Positions 8,634-16,450 of a stretch of 34,557 nt of DNA are shown piece by piece. Within the stretch, counting starts at the first letter, position 1. The number at the start of each line of letters is the position of its first letter. Made by a program: the position numbers and the translations under genes. The notes under the pieces were generated by a model. That model saw only the letters and a program-made list of their open reading frames with translations. It was not told where the DNA came from and did not search any database. Source of the stretch: Acidianus hospitalis (GTDB lineage Archaea; Thermoproteota; Thermoprotei_A; Sulfolobales; Sulfolobaceae); assembly GCA_003086435.1 (NCBI GenBank), contig QEFD01000231.1, positions 1-34,557 on the forward strand. Direction: 5' to 3'.

Positions 8634-11012
8634 GTGATTATTGTGAATAAAATACTTATTATCACATTAGTGTTATTATATGTAGTTTCAATAATAAGCA
8701 TAATTCCTATAACTAGTGCAACGCAAGGGTTTAAGACCACAAATATAAGCGTTGGCAGTTTTCCTACAGAAATGGCTTACGATTCTAACAACGGATATGT
8801 TTATGTTGTTGATTCAGGATCTGGCCAAGTTTCAGTAATTAGCTCATCGACTGTTATAGCTACAATATCCGTAGGCTCTGATCCTACTGCAATAGTATAC
8901 GATAAACAGAATGGTTTAATTTACGTGGCTAATAGCTTATCGAATTCCATAAGTATAATTAATGGAACAGAAGTAATAGCAACTGTTACCGTAGGAGGAG
9001 GAATAGGTTATTCGCCAGTTGCGTTATTATGTGTAAACGGTTTAATTTACGTTGCTAATTTAAACTCTTATAAAGCAGGAGTAGGAATAGTAAGCGTAAT
9101 TAATGGTACAAAAGTAGTTTGTAATATTCAAGTTGAGTGCCACCCAGTTTGTTTAGTTTACGATCCTAGTAATGGCTATATTTATGTTTCTGATAACGGT
9201 TTCGCTACAGTATCAGTAATCAAAGGTGAAAAGGTTATTGCAACAATATCAGTAGGACAAGCTCCAAGGCAGATTATTTATGATCCTTATAACGGTCTTG
9301 TTTACGTATTAAACCTAGAATCGAATTCAACTAGCGTAATAAATGGAACTTCAGTAATTTGCACTATTAGTGTTCCATACCCTGTAGCTATAGCTTACAG
9401 CTCTTCTTACGTTTATATAGTCAGTTTATGTAATAATACTGTTTACATGATTAGTGGAACTAAAGTTGTCGGTAACATAACAGTAGGGCAGTCTCCAGTA
9501 TTCATAACTTATGATTCCTATAATGGTTTAGTTTACGTAGCAAACTTAGGTTCAAACTCGTTAAGCGTAATTAACTCCTCCAGAGTAATATATCAAATAC
9601 CTACAGGAAATTCTCCTAGATTTATACTTGCAACTCCTTCAGCGGTTTATGTCGCGGACTCTGGATCCAATGAGGTAACTGAAATTAGTGTTTGTAAGAT
9701 AATATACTACTTAACATTTAAAGAATCGGGTTTGCCAGTTGGTAAATCTTGGACCGTATGTGTTAATGGAACTAACGAGACCTCAACATCAAATGAAATA
9801 ACTTTCATATTACCTCCAGGAATGTATTTCTATAAGGTATATTCAGCATATTATATTCCTTCACCACCTCAAGGAAGCATAACTTTAAGCTCTAACGCTA
9901 CACTTCAAATTTCCTTTACTCCAGTAAAGTTTAACTTGACTTTTGAAGAAACTGGATTAGTAAGCGGTACAAAATGGGCTGTCTGCGTTAATGGCACCGT
10001 TTCTACCTCAACGTCTTCTAGAATTTGCTTCTTATTACCTTACGGATATTATGAGTATAAAGTACTTAATGTGACTGGCTATAAGGTAACGCCCATAATG
10101 GGATACATTGATTTAACTAGCAATACCACTATAAAAGTCGCGTTTTATGCAATGCTCTATAATATAACATTCAAAGAGACAGGATTACCAAAAGGAGTAT
10201 CATGGACAGTTTGTATTGATAATGAAAATCATACTACTACTGCTTGCTATATAACAATAACATTACCTATGGGAGTGTATGAATACAAAGTATTCTCTTC
10301 ACATTATATGCCCAACGTTACTCAAGGTACTATAAACTTAACAATGAACGAAGTAATTAACATAAAGTTTACTGTAATGAATTATACTCTAACAATATTT
10401 GAAAGCGGATTACCTAGCGGATATGAATGGACAGTTGATATTAACGGAAGTAACTATACAACTAAGATGAATGAGATTAATATAACACTACCTTATGGAG
10501 AATACATGGTCAAAGTTTACTCTAAATATTATATGCCAATAACAGAAGAAGAATTTGTAAACTTAAGTAAGAATACAGAATTACAATTCACTTTCGTACC
10601 TGAGAACTTTACCATAACATTTGAGGAAACAGGACTACCAAGCGGTACAACATGGACTGTATGCATAGACGGAAGGAATTACACAACTACATCCTCGTCA
10701 CTAAATATAACATTACCTTATGGCACTTATGAGTACAGAATATTTGTTACAACTAATGGTTACTCGCCTAATGTTACACAAGGAACACTGACGCTAACTC
10801 AGGCAGTAAAGATTTCAATAACGTATAAGCAAATAACTACTACTAGCACTACAACAACTTCAACCACTTCTACGACTACCCCAAGTATAACCACTACACC
10901 TCCTCCAACTACTGTTACTTCACCAACTCTTAACACTGCGTTCGTAGTTGGTATAGCCATTGTAGTAGTTATTGTAATAGCTGCTGCAATAATCCTATTA
11001 AGAAGGAAGTAA
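8634..11012 (+). CDS. Membrane-anchored surface protein: YVTN beta-propeller plus five stalk repeats
   Basis: About 792 residues from the GTG at 8634 (an in-frame TTG at 8622 lies too close to the TATA box). Layout: a signal peptide to about residue 30; a propeller to about 340 made of blades with NGYVYVVDSGSGQVSVI- or NGLIYVANLGSNSLSVI-like patterns, typical of YVTN/YncE-type propellers; then five repeats of about 70 residues, each opening with a TFEETGLPSGTTWTVCIDG-like motif and closing with a TLPYGxYEYKV strand. A threonine/serine/proline stalk (TTTSTTTTSTT and following) leads to a C-terminal helix and the basic end LLRRK. It should stand on the outer face of the membrane under the S-layer and bind a ligand or partner protein. 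Most repeats keep a single cysteine in WTVC; repeat 4 has Asp there. Function unknown. Confidence 0.85.
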   Translation: MIIVNKILIITLVLLYVVSIISIIPITSATQGFKTTNISVGSFPTEMAYDSNNGYVYVVDSGSGQVSVISSSTVIATISVGSDPTAIVYDKQNGLIYVANSLSNSISIINGTEVIATVTVGGGIGYSPVALLCVNGLIYVANLNSYKAGVGIVSVINGTKVVCNIQVECHPVCLVYDPSNGYIYVSDNGFATVSVIKGEKVIATISVGQAPRQIIYDPYNGLVYVLNLESNSTSVINGTSVICTISVPYPVAIAYSSSYVYIVSLCNNTVYMISGTKVVGNITVGQSPVFITYDSYNGLVYVANLGSNSLSVINSSRVIYQIPTGNSPRFILATPSAVYVADSGSNEVTEISVCKIIYYLTFKESGLPVGKSWTVCVNGTNETSTSNEITFILPPGMYFYKVYSAYYIPSPPQGSITLSSNATLQISFTPVKFNLTFEETGLVSGTKWAVCVNGTVSTSTSSRICFLLPYGYYEYKVLNVTGYKVTPIMGYIDLTSNTTIKVAFYAMLYNITFKETGLPKGVSWTVCIDNENHTTTACYITITLPMGVYEYKVFSSHYMPNVTQGTINLTMNEVINIKFTVMNYTLTIFESGLPSGYEWTVDINGSNYTTKMNEINITLPYGEYMVKVYSKYYMPITEEEFVNLSKNTELQFTFVPENFTITFEETGLPSGTTWTVCIDGRNYTTTSSSLNITLPYGTYEYRIFVTTNGYSPNVTQGTLTLTQAVKISITYKQITTTSTTTTSTTSTTTPSITTTPPPTTVTSPTLNTAFVVGIAIVVVIVIAAAIILLRRK

Positions 11013-11053
11013 TTTTTATATATCTTTTTAATTATTACATAGAAGGTAGAAAG

Positions 11054-11062
11054 TAATAAATA
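11054..11062 (+). promoter_or_regulatory. TATA box for the 11085 gene
   Basis: TAATAAATA is centred 27 bp before the ATG at 11085. T-rich ATTTTTATATATC just after 11012 probably ends the preceding transcript. Confidence 0.55.
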
Positions 11063-11084
11063 CTCACCTCATATAATTCATGAT

Positions 11085-11792
11085 ATGAAGTGTTCTACTG
11101 AAGAGATTAAGGAAATGCGTGGATTCCAATTTTTTGTTAATAATTGCGATAAGGACGATTTATATAAGAGGATAAGCGATATAAAATCCCTTTCCGATTC
11201 TTCTGGTAAAACTTATATTCTTAGATTAGCTGAAAGCAATTATTTTAGATTTGAATTACTTTTCATACCAAACACAGTGACGCTAATATCAGTAGCTACT
11301 GCTAGGGGTACTAATAATATCAACTTAAGAGATTTTGAAAGTTTAGATGATTTAATCTCGCTTTCATGTTGCGTATCAACTAATGAACAATTAAGAGAAG
11401 CATCAAAGAATTTTCTTAATGAAAGGACAAATGAGGCGGAAATAGTTGACTTATTTTCTCAAAAAGAAGAATTTGAAGTTAATACGGATTGTAGTAAAGT
11501 AAAATGGAACGAAATAAAGTTCCCCGAAACAGTTGAAGGAAAGTGGAACACAACAGAACTTGCTACAGTAGGAAAACTAAGCTTAAAGGCTCTTGCTGGG
11601 CAAATAAAGTTTCTAGCTATATCTACAGAAAGGCCTCAAAACTCAATAAAGTTTACAAACTTTGAAAGATTTTCCTCATTGTGCTGCTTTTTGAATTTAG
11701 TTAAGAAAAAGCTAGACGAGTGCCCTGCAATAGTTGAGGCAATTAAACCTTTCTTAACGCAAGAGAAGAAGAGAAGAAGTAGAAAACAATAA
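11085..11792 (+). CDS. Conserved-looking protein of unknown function
   Basis: 235 residues, soluble, not recognised. The first 90 residues alternate strands and helices ([19 protein letters not shown], then [15 protein letters not shown]), suggesting a small alpha/beta domain. The middle carries acidic helices, and the end is strongly basic (EKKRRSRKQ), which could bind nucleic acid. Cysteines occur in pairs ([14 protein letters not shown]), without a clear zinc-finger spacing. The ATG is supported by a TATA box 27 bp ahead. The M20 peptidase gene follows after only 25 bp, with no clear promoter of its own, so the two are probably co-transcribed. That neighbour does not reveal the function. 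Confidence 0.7.
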   Translation: MKCSTEEIKEMRGFQFFVNNCDKDDLYKRISDIKSLSDSSGKTYILRLAESNYFRFELLFIPNTVTLISVATARGTNNINLRDFESLDDLISLSCCVSTNEQLREASKNFLNERTNEAEIVDLFSQKEEFEVNTDCSKVKWNEIKFPETVEGKWNTTELATVGKLSLKALAGQIKFLAISTERPQNSIKFTNFERFSSLCCFLNLVKKKLDECPAIVEAIKPFLTQEKKRRSRKQ

Positions 11793-11817
11793 TTACAGGA
11801 AAACACTTTTTATTTTC

Positions 11818-12912
11818 ATGCTAATAGAACTGACGAAGAAACTAATTTCTTTCAAGACTTATAATGACAACGAGCTTCATGAGTGCGCATTATTTATAAA
11901 GGATTATTTGGAAAACCAGGGTTTTAAGGCAGAAATTAAGGAATACGTTAAAGGGTACCCTGTAGTAATTTCCTCAAGCGGAAAAGGAGAACCCTTAATG
12001 CTTAATGGGCATTTCGACGTAGTACCGCCTGGAGAAGGTTGGTCTTCAGATCCTTTCGTTCCTAAGGTAGTAGACGATAAAATTTACGGAAGAGGGGCGA
12101 CAGATATGAAGGCAGGATTAGCAGTTCTCATGGAGACTTACGTATCAATGGCAGATAAGTTAGATTATCCTTTACTTTTTACAGCAGTCCCGGATGAGGA
12201 AACTGGTGGCAAAAGAGGAAGTAAATTCTTAGCCGAGGAGTTTTCTCCTTTCTTTGTAATAATAGGTGAGCCTACTTGTTCAGAAAGAATAAACATAGGA
12301 GAAAAGGGCTTATTGCAAATAAAAATAAAGGAAAGGGGTAAATCAGCTCATGGAAGTACTCCTTCCCTCGGTGATAATTCTATTTTGAAGCTGATAGACG
12401 ATATTCTAATTTTAGAGAAAGAGATAAACGATTTTTCCGTCAGTATTCCTAGAGAATTGGAAGATGCTGTAAATAATGTCAAGGAGATTGATGAAAAAAT
12501 ATTTGATGATGTGATAAAAATAACCTTTAACCCTGGAGTAATTAAAGGGGGAACTAAAGTTAACGTAGTTCCGGACTATGCTGAAGTTGAAATAGATATG
12601 AGGATACCCCCGGGAATTACAAGTAGAGAGGTCTTAGAAAAAATAAGAGTTAAAGGAGAAATTGAAATTATAAATTCATCAGAGCCCAATTACACTTCCT
12701 TGCCCTTCTTTCTAGGTCTTAAACCGTTTATTACTCCTTATGCAACAGACGGAAGATACTTTAGGCTGAAGGGAATTCCTACCATAGTTTACGGCCCTGG
12801 TGAACTTAACAAGTTGCATTCCCCTGACGAGTATGTAAGAATAAGCGACATAAATATGACATTTGAAAAATTAAAGAAAATTTTAAGGAATTTGGTACCG
12901 AAATTTTTATAA
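11818..12912 (+). CDS. M20-family metallopeptidase (ArgE/DapE type)
   Basis: 364 residues, normal for the family. It hydrolyses an amide bond in N-acyl amino acids or small peptides with two zinc ions in the cytoplasm. The first metal motif is [11 protein letters not shown] (H65, with D67 next). The bridging Asp is in [10 protein letters not shown] (D96). The catalytic and ligand Glu pair is in [11 protein letters not shown] (127-128). GEPT follows near 149, and the last ligand is H334 in LHSPDEYV. The lid domain (about 170-285) contains the expected [11 protein letters not shown]. All catalytic residues appear present. The exact substrate is open: acetylornithine deacetylase, succinyl-diaminopimelate desuccinylase and carboxypeptidase G2-like enzymes share these motifs, and no arginine or lysine pathway gene is adjacent. 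Confidence 0.88.
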   Translation: MLIELTKKLISFKTYNDNELHECALFIKDYLENQGFKAEIKEYVKGYPVVISSSGKGEPLMLNGHFDVVPPGEGWSSDPFVPKVVDDKIYGRGATDMKAGLAVLMETYVSMADKLDYPLLFTAVPDEETGGKRGSKFLAEEFSPFFVIIGEPTCSERINIGEKGLLQIKIKERGKSAHGSTPSLGDNSILKLIDDILILEKEINDFSVSIPRELEDAVNNVKEIDEKIFDDVIKITFNPGVIKGGTKVNVVPDYAEVEIDMRIPPGITSREVLEKIRVKGEIEIINSSEPNYTSLPFFLGLKPFITPYATDGRYFRLKGIPTIVYGPGELNKLHSPDEYVRISDINMTFEKLKKILRNLVPKFL

Positions 12913-12993
12913 AGAATACTTTAAAACTCTAACAAGTTCTTTACATTGTGGCCTAACTAAAAGCTTCCGATCTAGGTATAAATTCAGACAAGA

Positions 12994-13083
12994 GTTGAAA
13001 TAAGTAAGAACTGAAAGACCGCACTAGCTGCGTATAAAGGCGAGAGTAACCAGGTTGAAATAAGTAAGATAAGAACTAAAAGG
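12994..13083 (+). repeat. Two CRISPR-like repeats around a 36-bp spacer (degenerate)
   Basis: GTTGAAATAAGTAAG occurs at 12994-13008 and 13054-13068, exactly 60 bp apart. The first copy continues as AACTGAAAG, giving a 24-bp unit (12994-13017). The second continues, after 4-5 extra bases, as AACTAAAAG (13074-13082). The intervening 36 bp are unrelated sequence. A 24-bp repeat ending in an AAxTGAAAG-like tail with a spacer of 36-40 bp is the usual format of Sulfolobales CRISPR arrays. A weak third tail, AACTAAAAG, lies at 12955-12963. No cas gene is in the window. It may be a dying mini-array or chance. Confidence 0.35.
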
Positions 13084-13342
13084 ATTTAGATAAACCGTAG
13101 AATACGCAGAGAAACAAGAAATCCTAAAAATTTGCTCTAATAGGAGCATTGCTAATATTTTTAGGTTTAGAAAAGCGTTCATAGAAACTGTGAATTGGAA
13201 TTACGCTCAGATTACTCCAGGAAATTGGACTGCATTATCTTCCTCAATATACGCTCAAGCCCATTTTATGAAGAGATTAAATCATTTCTCGCGCTAGGCA
13301 TTTTATATTTAGCCCTATTAGCCTTGTGTTTACCCATGGCGT

Positions 13343-13524
13343 AACTTATCCTTGCTTTTAATCCCTCCACGAGCTAAGGGATCATACACAGTCACCCTAG
13401 TCGATGGAAACATCAATACCCTCACATCTGGTCTTCACTCCTATCCTCGTGAGCAGTAATCAGTTAAGGGAGATCATCGTCAAAAACCATTTCGGTAATA
13501 CTATATAAACATAATCACTTCAAA
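13343..13524. other. Foreign stretch inside the broken permease
   Basis: About 180 bp interrupting the permease remains. It is slightly richer in C and G than its surroundings (for example CAGTCACCCTAGTCGATGG). One frame reads VDGNINTLTSGLHSYPREQ before a stop, which could be the tail of an IS605-type OrfB, but I cannot confirm this. The right copy of the window-edge repeat follows directly. Confidence 0.3.
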
Positions 13525-13580
13525 ACGATATTTAAAAGTAATTAAAAATAACTGGTAGTTACGTAGAAGCATTACAGTCT
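13525..13580. repeat. Right copy of the imperfect direct repeat (pair at 1-51)
   Basis: Matches 1-51 with about 90% identity over 41 bases plus an identical 10-base lead. It sits at the junction between the foreign stretch and the last permease fragment, where the end of an inserted element would be expected. Confidence 0.6.
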
Positions 13581-13736
13581 ATCTTTTAAGCCTTTACGTA
13601 ATTTCCTACTTCGGTGGATTTGGCCTTTATGTGTTAATACCGTTCCCTTGGGATACGATAGTTGCAATTCTTCTAGGTTTAGGAATACATTATTTTGCGG
13701 TAAAAAGTAGTATAAGGACAAAGGCCATTGACGAAA

Positions 13737-14501
13737 TTATTCAAAGTAGCTCGAAGGTAGTCTGAGTAAATTCCATTCAGGCTTAGAGTATTTTTTCTCA
13801 TAAAGTTCTTCCGCGAGTTTTATTTCATCCGTAGTTGGCAAGTCGAAGTAAGCCTTTTCTCCTAGAAGAGAAGAATATTCCTTTATTATTGCATCTATTA
13901 TTTCGGAAGTATCTATTTTCCTTCCTAGAGCGTCAACAAGGTTAGTAACACGATATTTTACCTCTGAGACTCCCTTATCCGAAAGCTTTGCTTTAGAAAC
14001 TTTAAGTACTTTGCCCATAAGTTCCAGGTTAGTATTTATGAGTAAAGTTCCGTGAAGTAAATAGTATTCTCCTTGAAATGTTGCTGAAGTTCCCGAAACC
14101 TTTCTGTCATTAACGACAACGTCGTTTATATTTTCTACCCTTACATTGGCAAAACGTTTTAATGCGTTAACAAAGCCTCTCAGTAGGAAATCGTATAAAT
14201 AGTTGACCCCTCCGTCTTTCGGCCCTTTAACTGCTATAGTCCATATTAAGCAGCCCATATCTTGATATACTGCACCTCCGCCGGTAAATCTCCTAACAAC
14301 GTCAATCTTATATTTCCTAACGACGTCGAAGTTTAATTCTTCCTCTGCAAGTTGAAAATATCCTATAATTGCTACATTCTTATGCCTCCAAAACCTTAAA
14401 GTATTATCAACTTTACCCTCTTTAAGATTCCTCCACAGGCTTTCCTCAAAGGCCAAGCTAAAATAGGGATTTTCGTCGTTTTCATAAAAGAGAACTCTCA
14501 T
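13737..14501 (-). CDS. lplA: Lipoate-protein ligase A, catalytic N-terminal subunit
   Basis: 254 residues. It activates lipoate with ATP and attaches it to lysines of lipoyl domains (2-oxoacid dehydrogenase complexes, glycine cleavage H protein). The family signature RRFTGGGAVYQDMG (about 71-84) forms the lipoyl-AMP loop. NENPYFSLAFEES-like residues near the start, the RFWRHKNVAIIGYFQ strand (about 41-55) and NDVVVNDRKVSGTSATF with the catalytic Lys are also present. It is shorter than the bacterial enzyme because the accessory domain is a separate gene, as in other archaea. Its ATG overlaps the stop of that gene by 4 bp (ATGA), so the two are translated together. Cytoplasmic. Confidence 0.93.
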   Translation of the reverse strand: MRVLFYENDENPYFSLAFEESLWRNLKEGKVDNTLRFWRHKNVAIIGYFQLAEEELNFDVVRKYKIDVVRRFTGGGAVYQDMGCLIWTIAVKGPKDGGVNYLYDFLLRGFVNALKRFANVRVENINDVVVNDRKVSGTSATFQGEYYLLHGTLLINTNLELMGKVLKVSKAKLSDKGVSEVKYRVTNLVDALGRKIDTSEIIDAIIKEYSSLLGEKAYFDLPTTDEIKLAEELYEKKYSKPEWNLLRLPSSYFE

Positions 14502-14782
14502 AATCCCACCTCTCTTAAAGCACCATAAATTGAGTTCTTAAAATCTTCAATTGTGCACCCAAAAAGCGTAGCCTTTGATAAAGTTTCCTCTAAGATCTTA
14601 GGCAAGTTTTGTAAGTCGTTTAAAGAGAGACCTTGAAGTTTCTTTTCCAGATCAAAAATTACATCTTCTGGGAATATCATGAAGTCCCCAGTTATTTTTA
14701 TATCTAGCGAATCTCCGTAATATTTTACAGTCGTTCTGATTACTCCTTTCTTTGCCTTTAACTCGTAAATTCCTATTTTCAT
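14498..14782 (-). CDS. lplB: Lipoate-protein ligase accessory subunit (C-terminal domain protein)
   Basis: 94 residues, matching the small stand-alone partner of archaeal LplA. It starts with a beta-hairpin (MKIGIYELKAKKGVIRTTV). The ITGDFMIFPEDVIFDLEKKL segment corresponds to the conserved GDFxxxPE part of the C-terminal domain of bacterial ligases, followed by LSKATLFGCTIEDFKNSIYG. In archaea this subunit is required for lipoate activation by LplA. It is first in a two-gene operon, with TTTTAATTC at 14803-14811 forming a TATA box 25 bp before the ATG. Confidence 0.88.
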   Translation of the reverse strand: MKIGIYELKAKKGVIRTTVKYYGDSLDIKITGDFMIFPEDVIFDLEKKLQGLSLNDLQNLPKILEETLSKATLFGCTIEDFKNSIYGALREVGL

Positions 14783-14802
14783 AACCTTAAAGTATATGAC
14801 AA

Positions 14803-14811
14803 GAATTAAAA
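14803..14811 (-). promoter_or_regulatory. TATA box of the lipoate ligase operon
   Basis: Minus-strand TTTTAATTC is centred 25 bp ahead of the ATG at 14782, which suits a leaderless mRNA. Confidence 0.5.
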
Positions 14812-15162
14812 TCCTAGTTTTCCAGATCTCGGAAAGGAAGATTTTTAAAAATCAGGAAGACATAATATCGACTTAATAATCAGTTTTATCTTAGATTTTT
14901 TAAAAAGTGCTAGATGATCATAATAAATTATTTTATTGTAATAGTCTAAGGTGCTTGAACAGTTTATTACAGTAAAAGATAGGTTTATATTTCAATGTTA
15001 TGAGTGCATTACTTCTGTAATAAATTATAATTTAAAAGAGGTCATGTCCAAATAAATTGCGTAGATAATCATGTTATGATGTAAATTTTTCCTAAATTAA
15101 CCTTATATTATTAAAAAAATAATAAAATTTTAAGTTTTATTCTTTATTATTAGTTTAGAAAA
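14812..15162. other. AT-rich spacer with an orphan promoter
   Basis: About 350 bp without a gene. A plus-strand TATA element (TTTATATT, 14984-14991) predicts transcription from about 15014 towards the convergent gene ending at 15163. Only a 6-codon frame follows. A small or antisense RNA is possible. The A/T runs near 15112-15140 may serve as terminators. Confidence 0.35.
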
Positions 15163-16206
15163 TTACATTTTACAGAAACTTATTTGATATATTTCTGGCA
15201 ATCCATTACTCTGAATTTCTGCATGTTCAGTGATCTTTAATTCTCCGCAGAATGTATGCCCATTATATACCATAGTAACATATGCGTAGATAAATCCAGA
15301 TAAACTGTTCCCTACAGCGGTAAAGTTGTAGTAATCTATTCTTATACTGAAATTTGTTACGTTCTTTAATAAGCTGTTTAATTGCGGTACTGTGTAATTT
15401 CCTGCTAAAGGTAAGTTAGAGCAGAAGAACACATAGCTAGGAAATTGTCCTATTCCTAACTCTGAAATTACTGGGGTATCTTTAGAGCATATTGCGTGAA
15501 TGTATGTAAGTCCATCTAATGCCATTTGGTACTGAATTTCATTAAAGTAATTATACACGTTTATACTGCTTATCTTCCATGAGAACATTGACGGATTAGA
15601 TAAGGTCATGTGATATAGTACGTAAATAAACGTTGTTCCACCAGTACTGTTAACGTTACAATATTTTACTAAAGCAGATAATATAAGGCAGTGAGAAGAA
15701 GAGTTATATACAACTCCACAACATAAGAATGCTCTAACTATTGGATATGCGAATACTTGTGAAAACATTTTACTTACGTTAACAACTCCACTAAAGCTAC
15801 CGTTAATTTTACCTACAGAAATGAAGCCTGTTACCTTGGGACAGAACATATTTGCTATTTCTTTAGCATTTGAGGAGGCTAAATATTCTAAAACTTGATA
15901 TGCTGTAGCATATCCATCTTCAAGGTTTAAGGACTCATTTAAACTCTCATAACACCCTAATAATGTTGTAAAATAGTATTTTAGTGTATTATAATTATTG
16001 GATAATTCTGTATAATTAGCCTTTAAGTTAGTATATGATGAGTTCATTGTATAAAATTCACTCTTTAATGCATTATAATATTTATTAGCTAAGGAATTAT
16101 AGCTGGAAGATAGTGCAGATATTTCGGAATTTAAGTATATTCCTATTGCAGCTACAACAATTAATATAATGATAAATAATATTATTCCTACTTGGTTAGA
16201 TCTCAT
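15163..16206 (-). CDS. Membrane-anchored coiled-coil protein with a secreted domain
   Basis: 347 residues, no family recognised. An N-terminal signal anchor (about 7-25, GIILFIIILIVVAAIGIYL) is followed by a heptad-like coiled coil to about residue 95, with repeated SSYNSLANKYYNAL and LKANYTELSNNYNTLK patterns. A globular extracytoplasmic part to the end has about ten cysteines, including an FLCCGV pair, and many N-glycosylation sequons. The middle (TAYQVLEYLASSNAKEIANMF) looks like the start of a NTF2/SnoaL-like cone, but this is only suggestive. A TATA-like AAAATTTATAT (16241-16251) lies about 40 bp ahead, and a TGAGGA ribosome site precedes the ATG. It is divergent from the ABC importer operon and may serve the same cell-surface function. 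Confidence 0.7.
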   Translation of the reverse strand: MRSNQVGIILFIIILIVVAAIGIYLNSEISALSSSYNSLANKYYNALKSEFYTMNSSYTNLKANYTELSNNYNTLKYYFTTLLGCYESLNESLNLEDGYATAYQVLEYLASSNAKEIANMFCPKVTGFISVGKINGSFSGVVNVSKMFSQVFAYPIVRAFLCCGVVYNSSSHCLILSALVKYCNVNSTGGTTFIYVLYHMTLSNPSMFSWKISSINVYNYFNEIQYQMALDGLTYIHAICSKDTPVISELGIGQFPSYVFFCSNLPLAGNYTVPQLNSLLKNVTNFSIRIDYYNFTAVGNSLSGFIYAYVTMVYNGHTFCGELKITEHAEIQSNGLPEIYQISFCKM

Positions 16207-16419
16207 ATTTATATCCTCAATAGATTGAGTCCATATTAGAATATAAATTTTTATGAAATCTCATAGATAAATAGTGATGTATTAAAGTGAGACCATCGTA
16301 GAAGTTAATTATTTTTAACTTTTAAAGTTCTTTATCATCGTTGTGATGAAATGTTCGATTCATATATAGTATTAAAAGTTTAAGTTTTGATTACATATAA
16401 AGTGCGAATTTGAGAAAGG

Positions 16420-16429
16420 TTTTTAAGTA
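16420..16429 (+). promoter_or_regulatory. TATA box of the ABC importer operon
   Basis: TTTTTAAGTA is centred 27 bp before the ATG at 16451, predicting a leaderless first gene. Confidence 0.6.
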
Positions 16430-16450
16430 AATATTCCATCAAAAACTTGT

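Larger units (their letters stand above)
13128..13765 (+). pseudogene. Shattered APC-type permease gene
   Basis: Pieces of a membrane transporter follow each other in different plus-strand frames. They are a helix FALIGALLIFLGL from 13128; a loop NWNYAQITPGNWTALSSSIY (from about 13191); a helix SFLALGILYLALLALCLPMA that ends in TAA near 13342; and, after a 220-bp foreign-looking stretch, the last two helices with ISYFGGFGLYVLIPFPWDT and the tail AVKSSIRTKAIDEIIQ, ending at a TGA at 13763-13765. The order and content match the C-terminal half of an APC permease with several frameshifts and an internal replacement. The final 29 bp overlap lplA on the other strand. The front half of the gene is missing. 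Confidence 0.55.

Noticed and set aside
11806..11817. CTTTTTATTTTC directly before the M20 peptidase gene as its TATA box
   Set aside because: It ends almost at the ATG, too close for a start at that codon. Co-transcription from the upstream gene is more likely.
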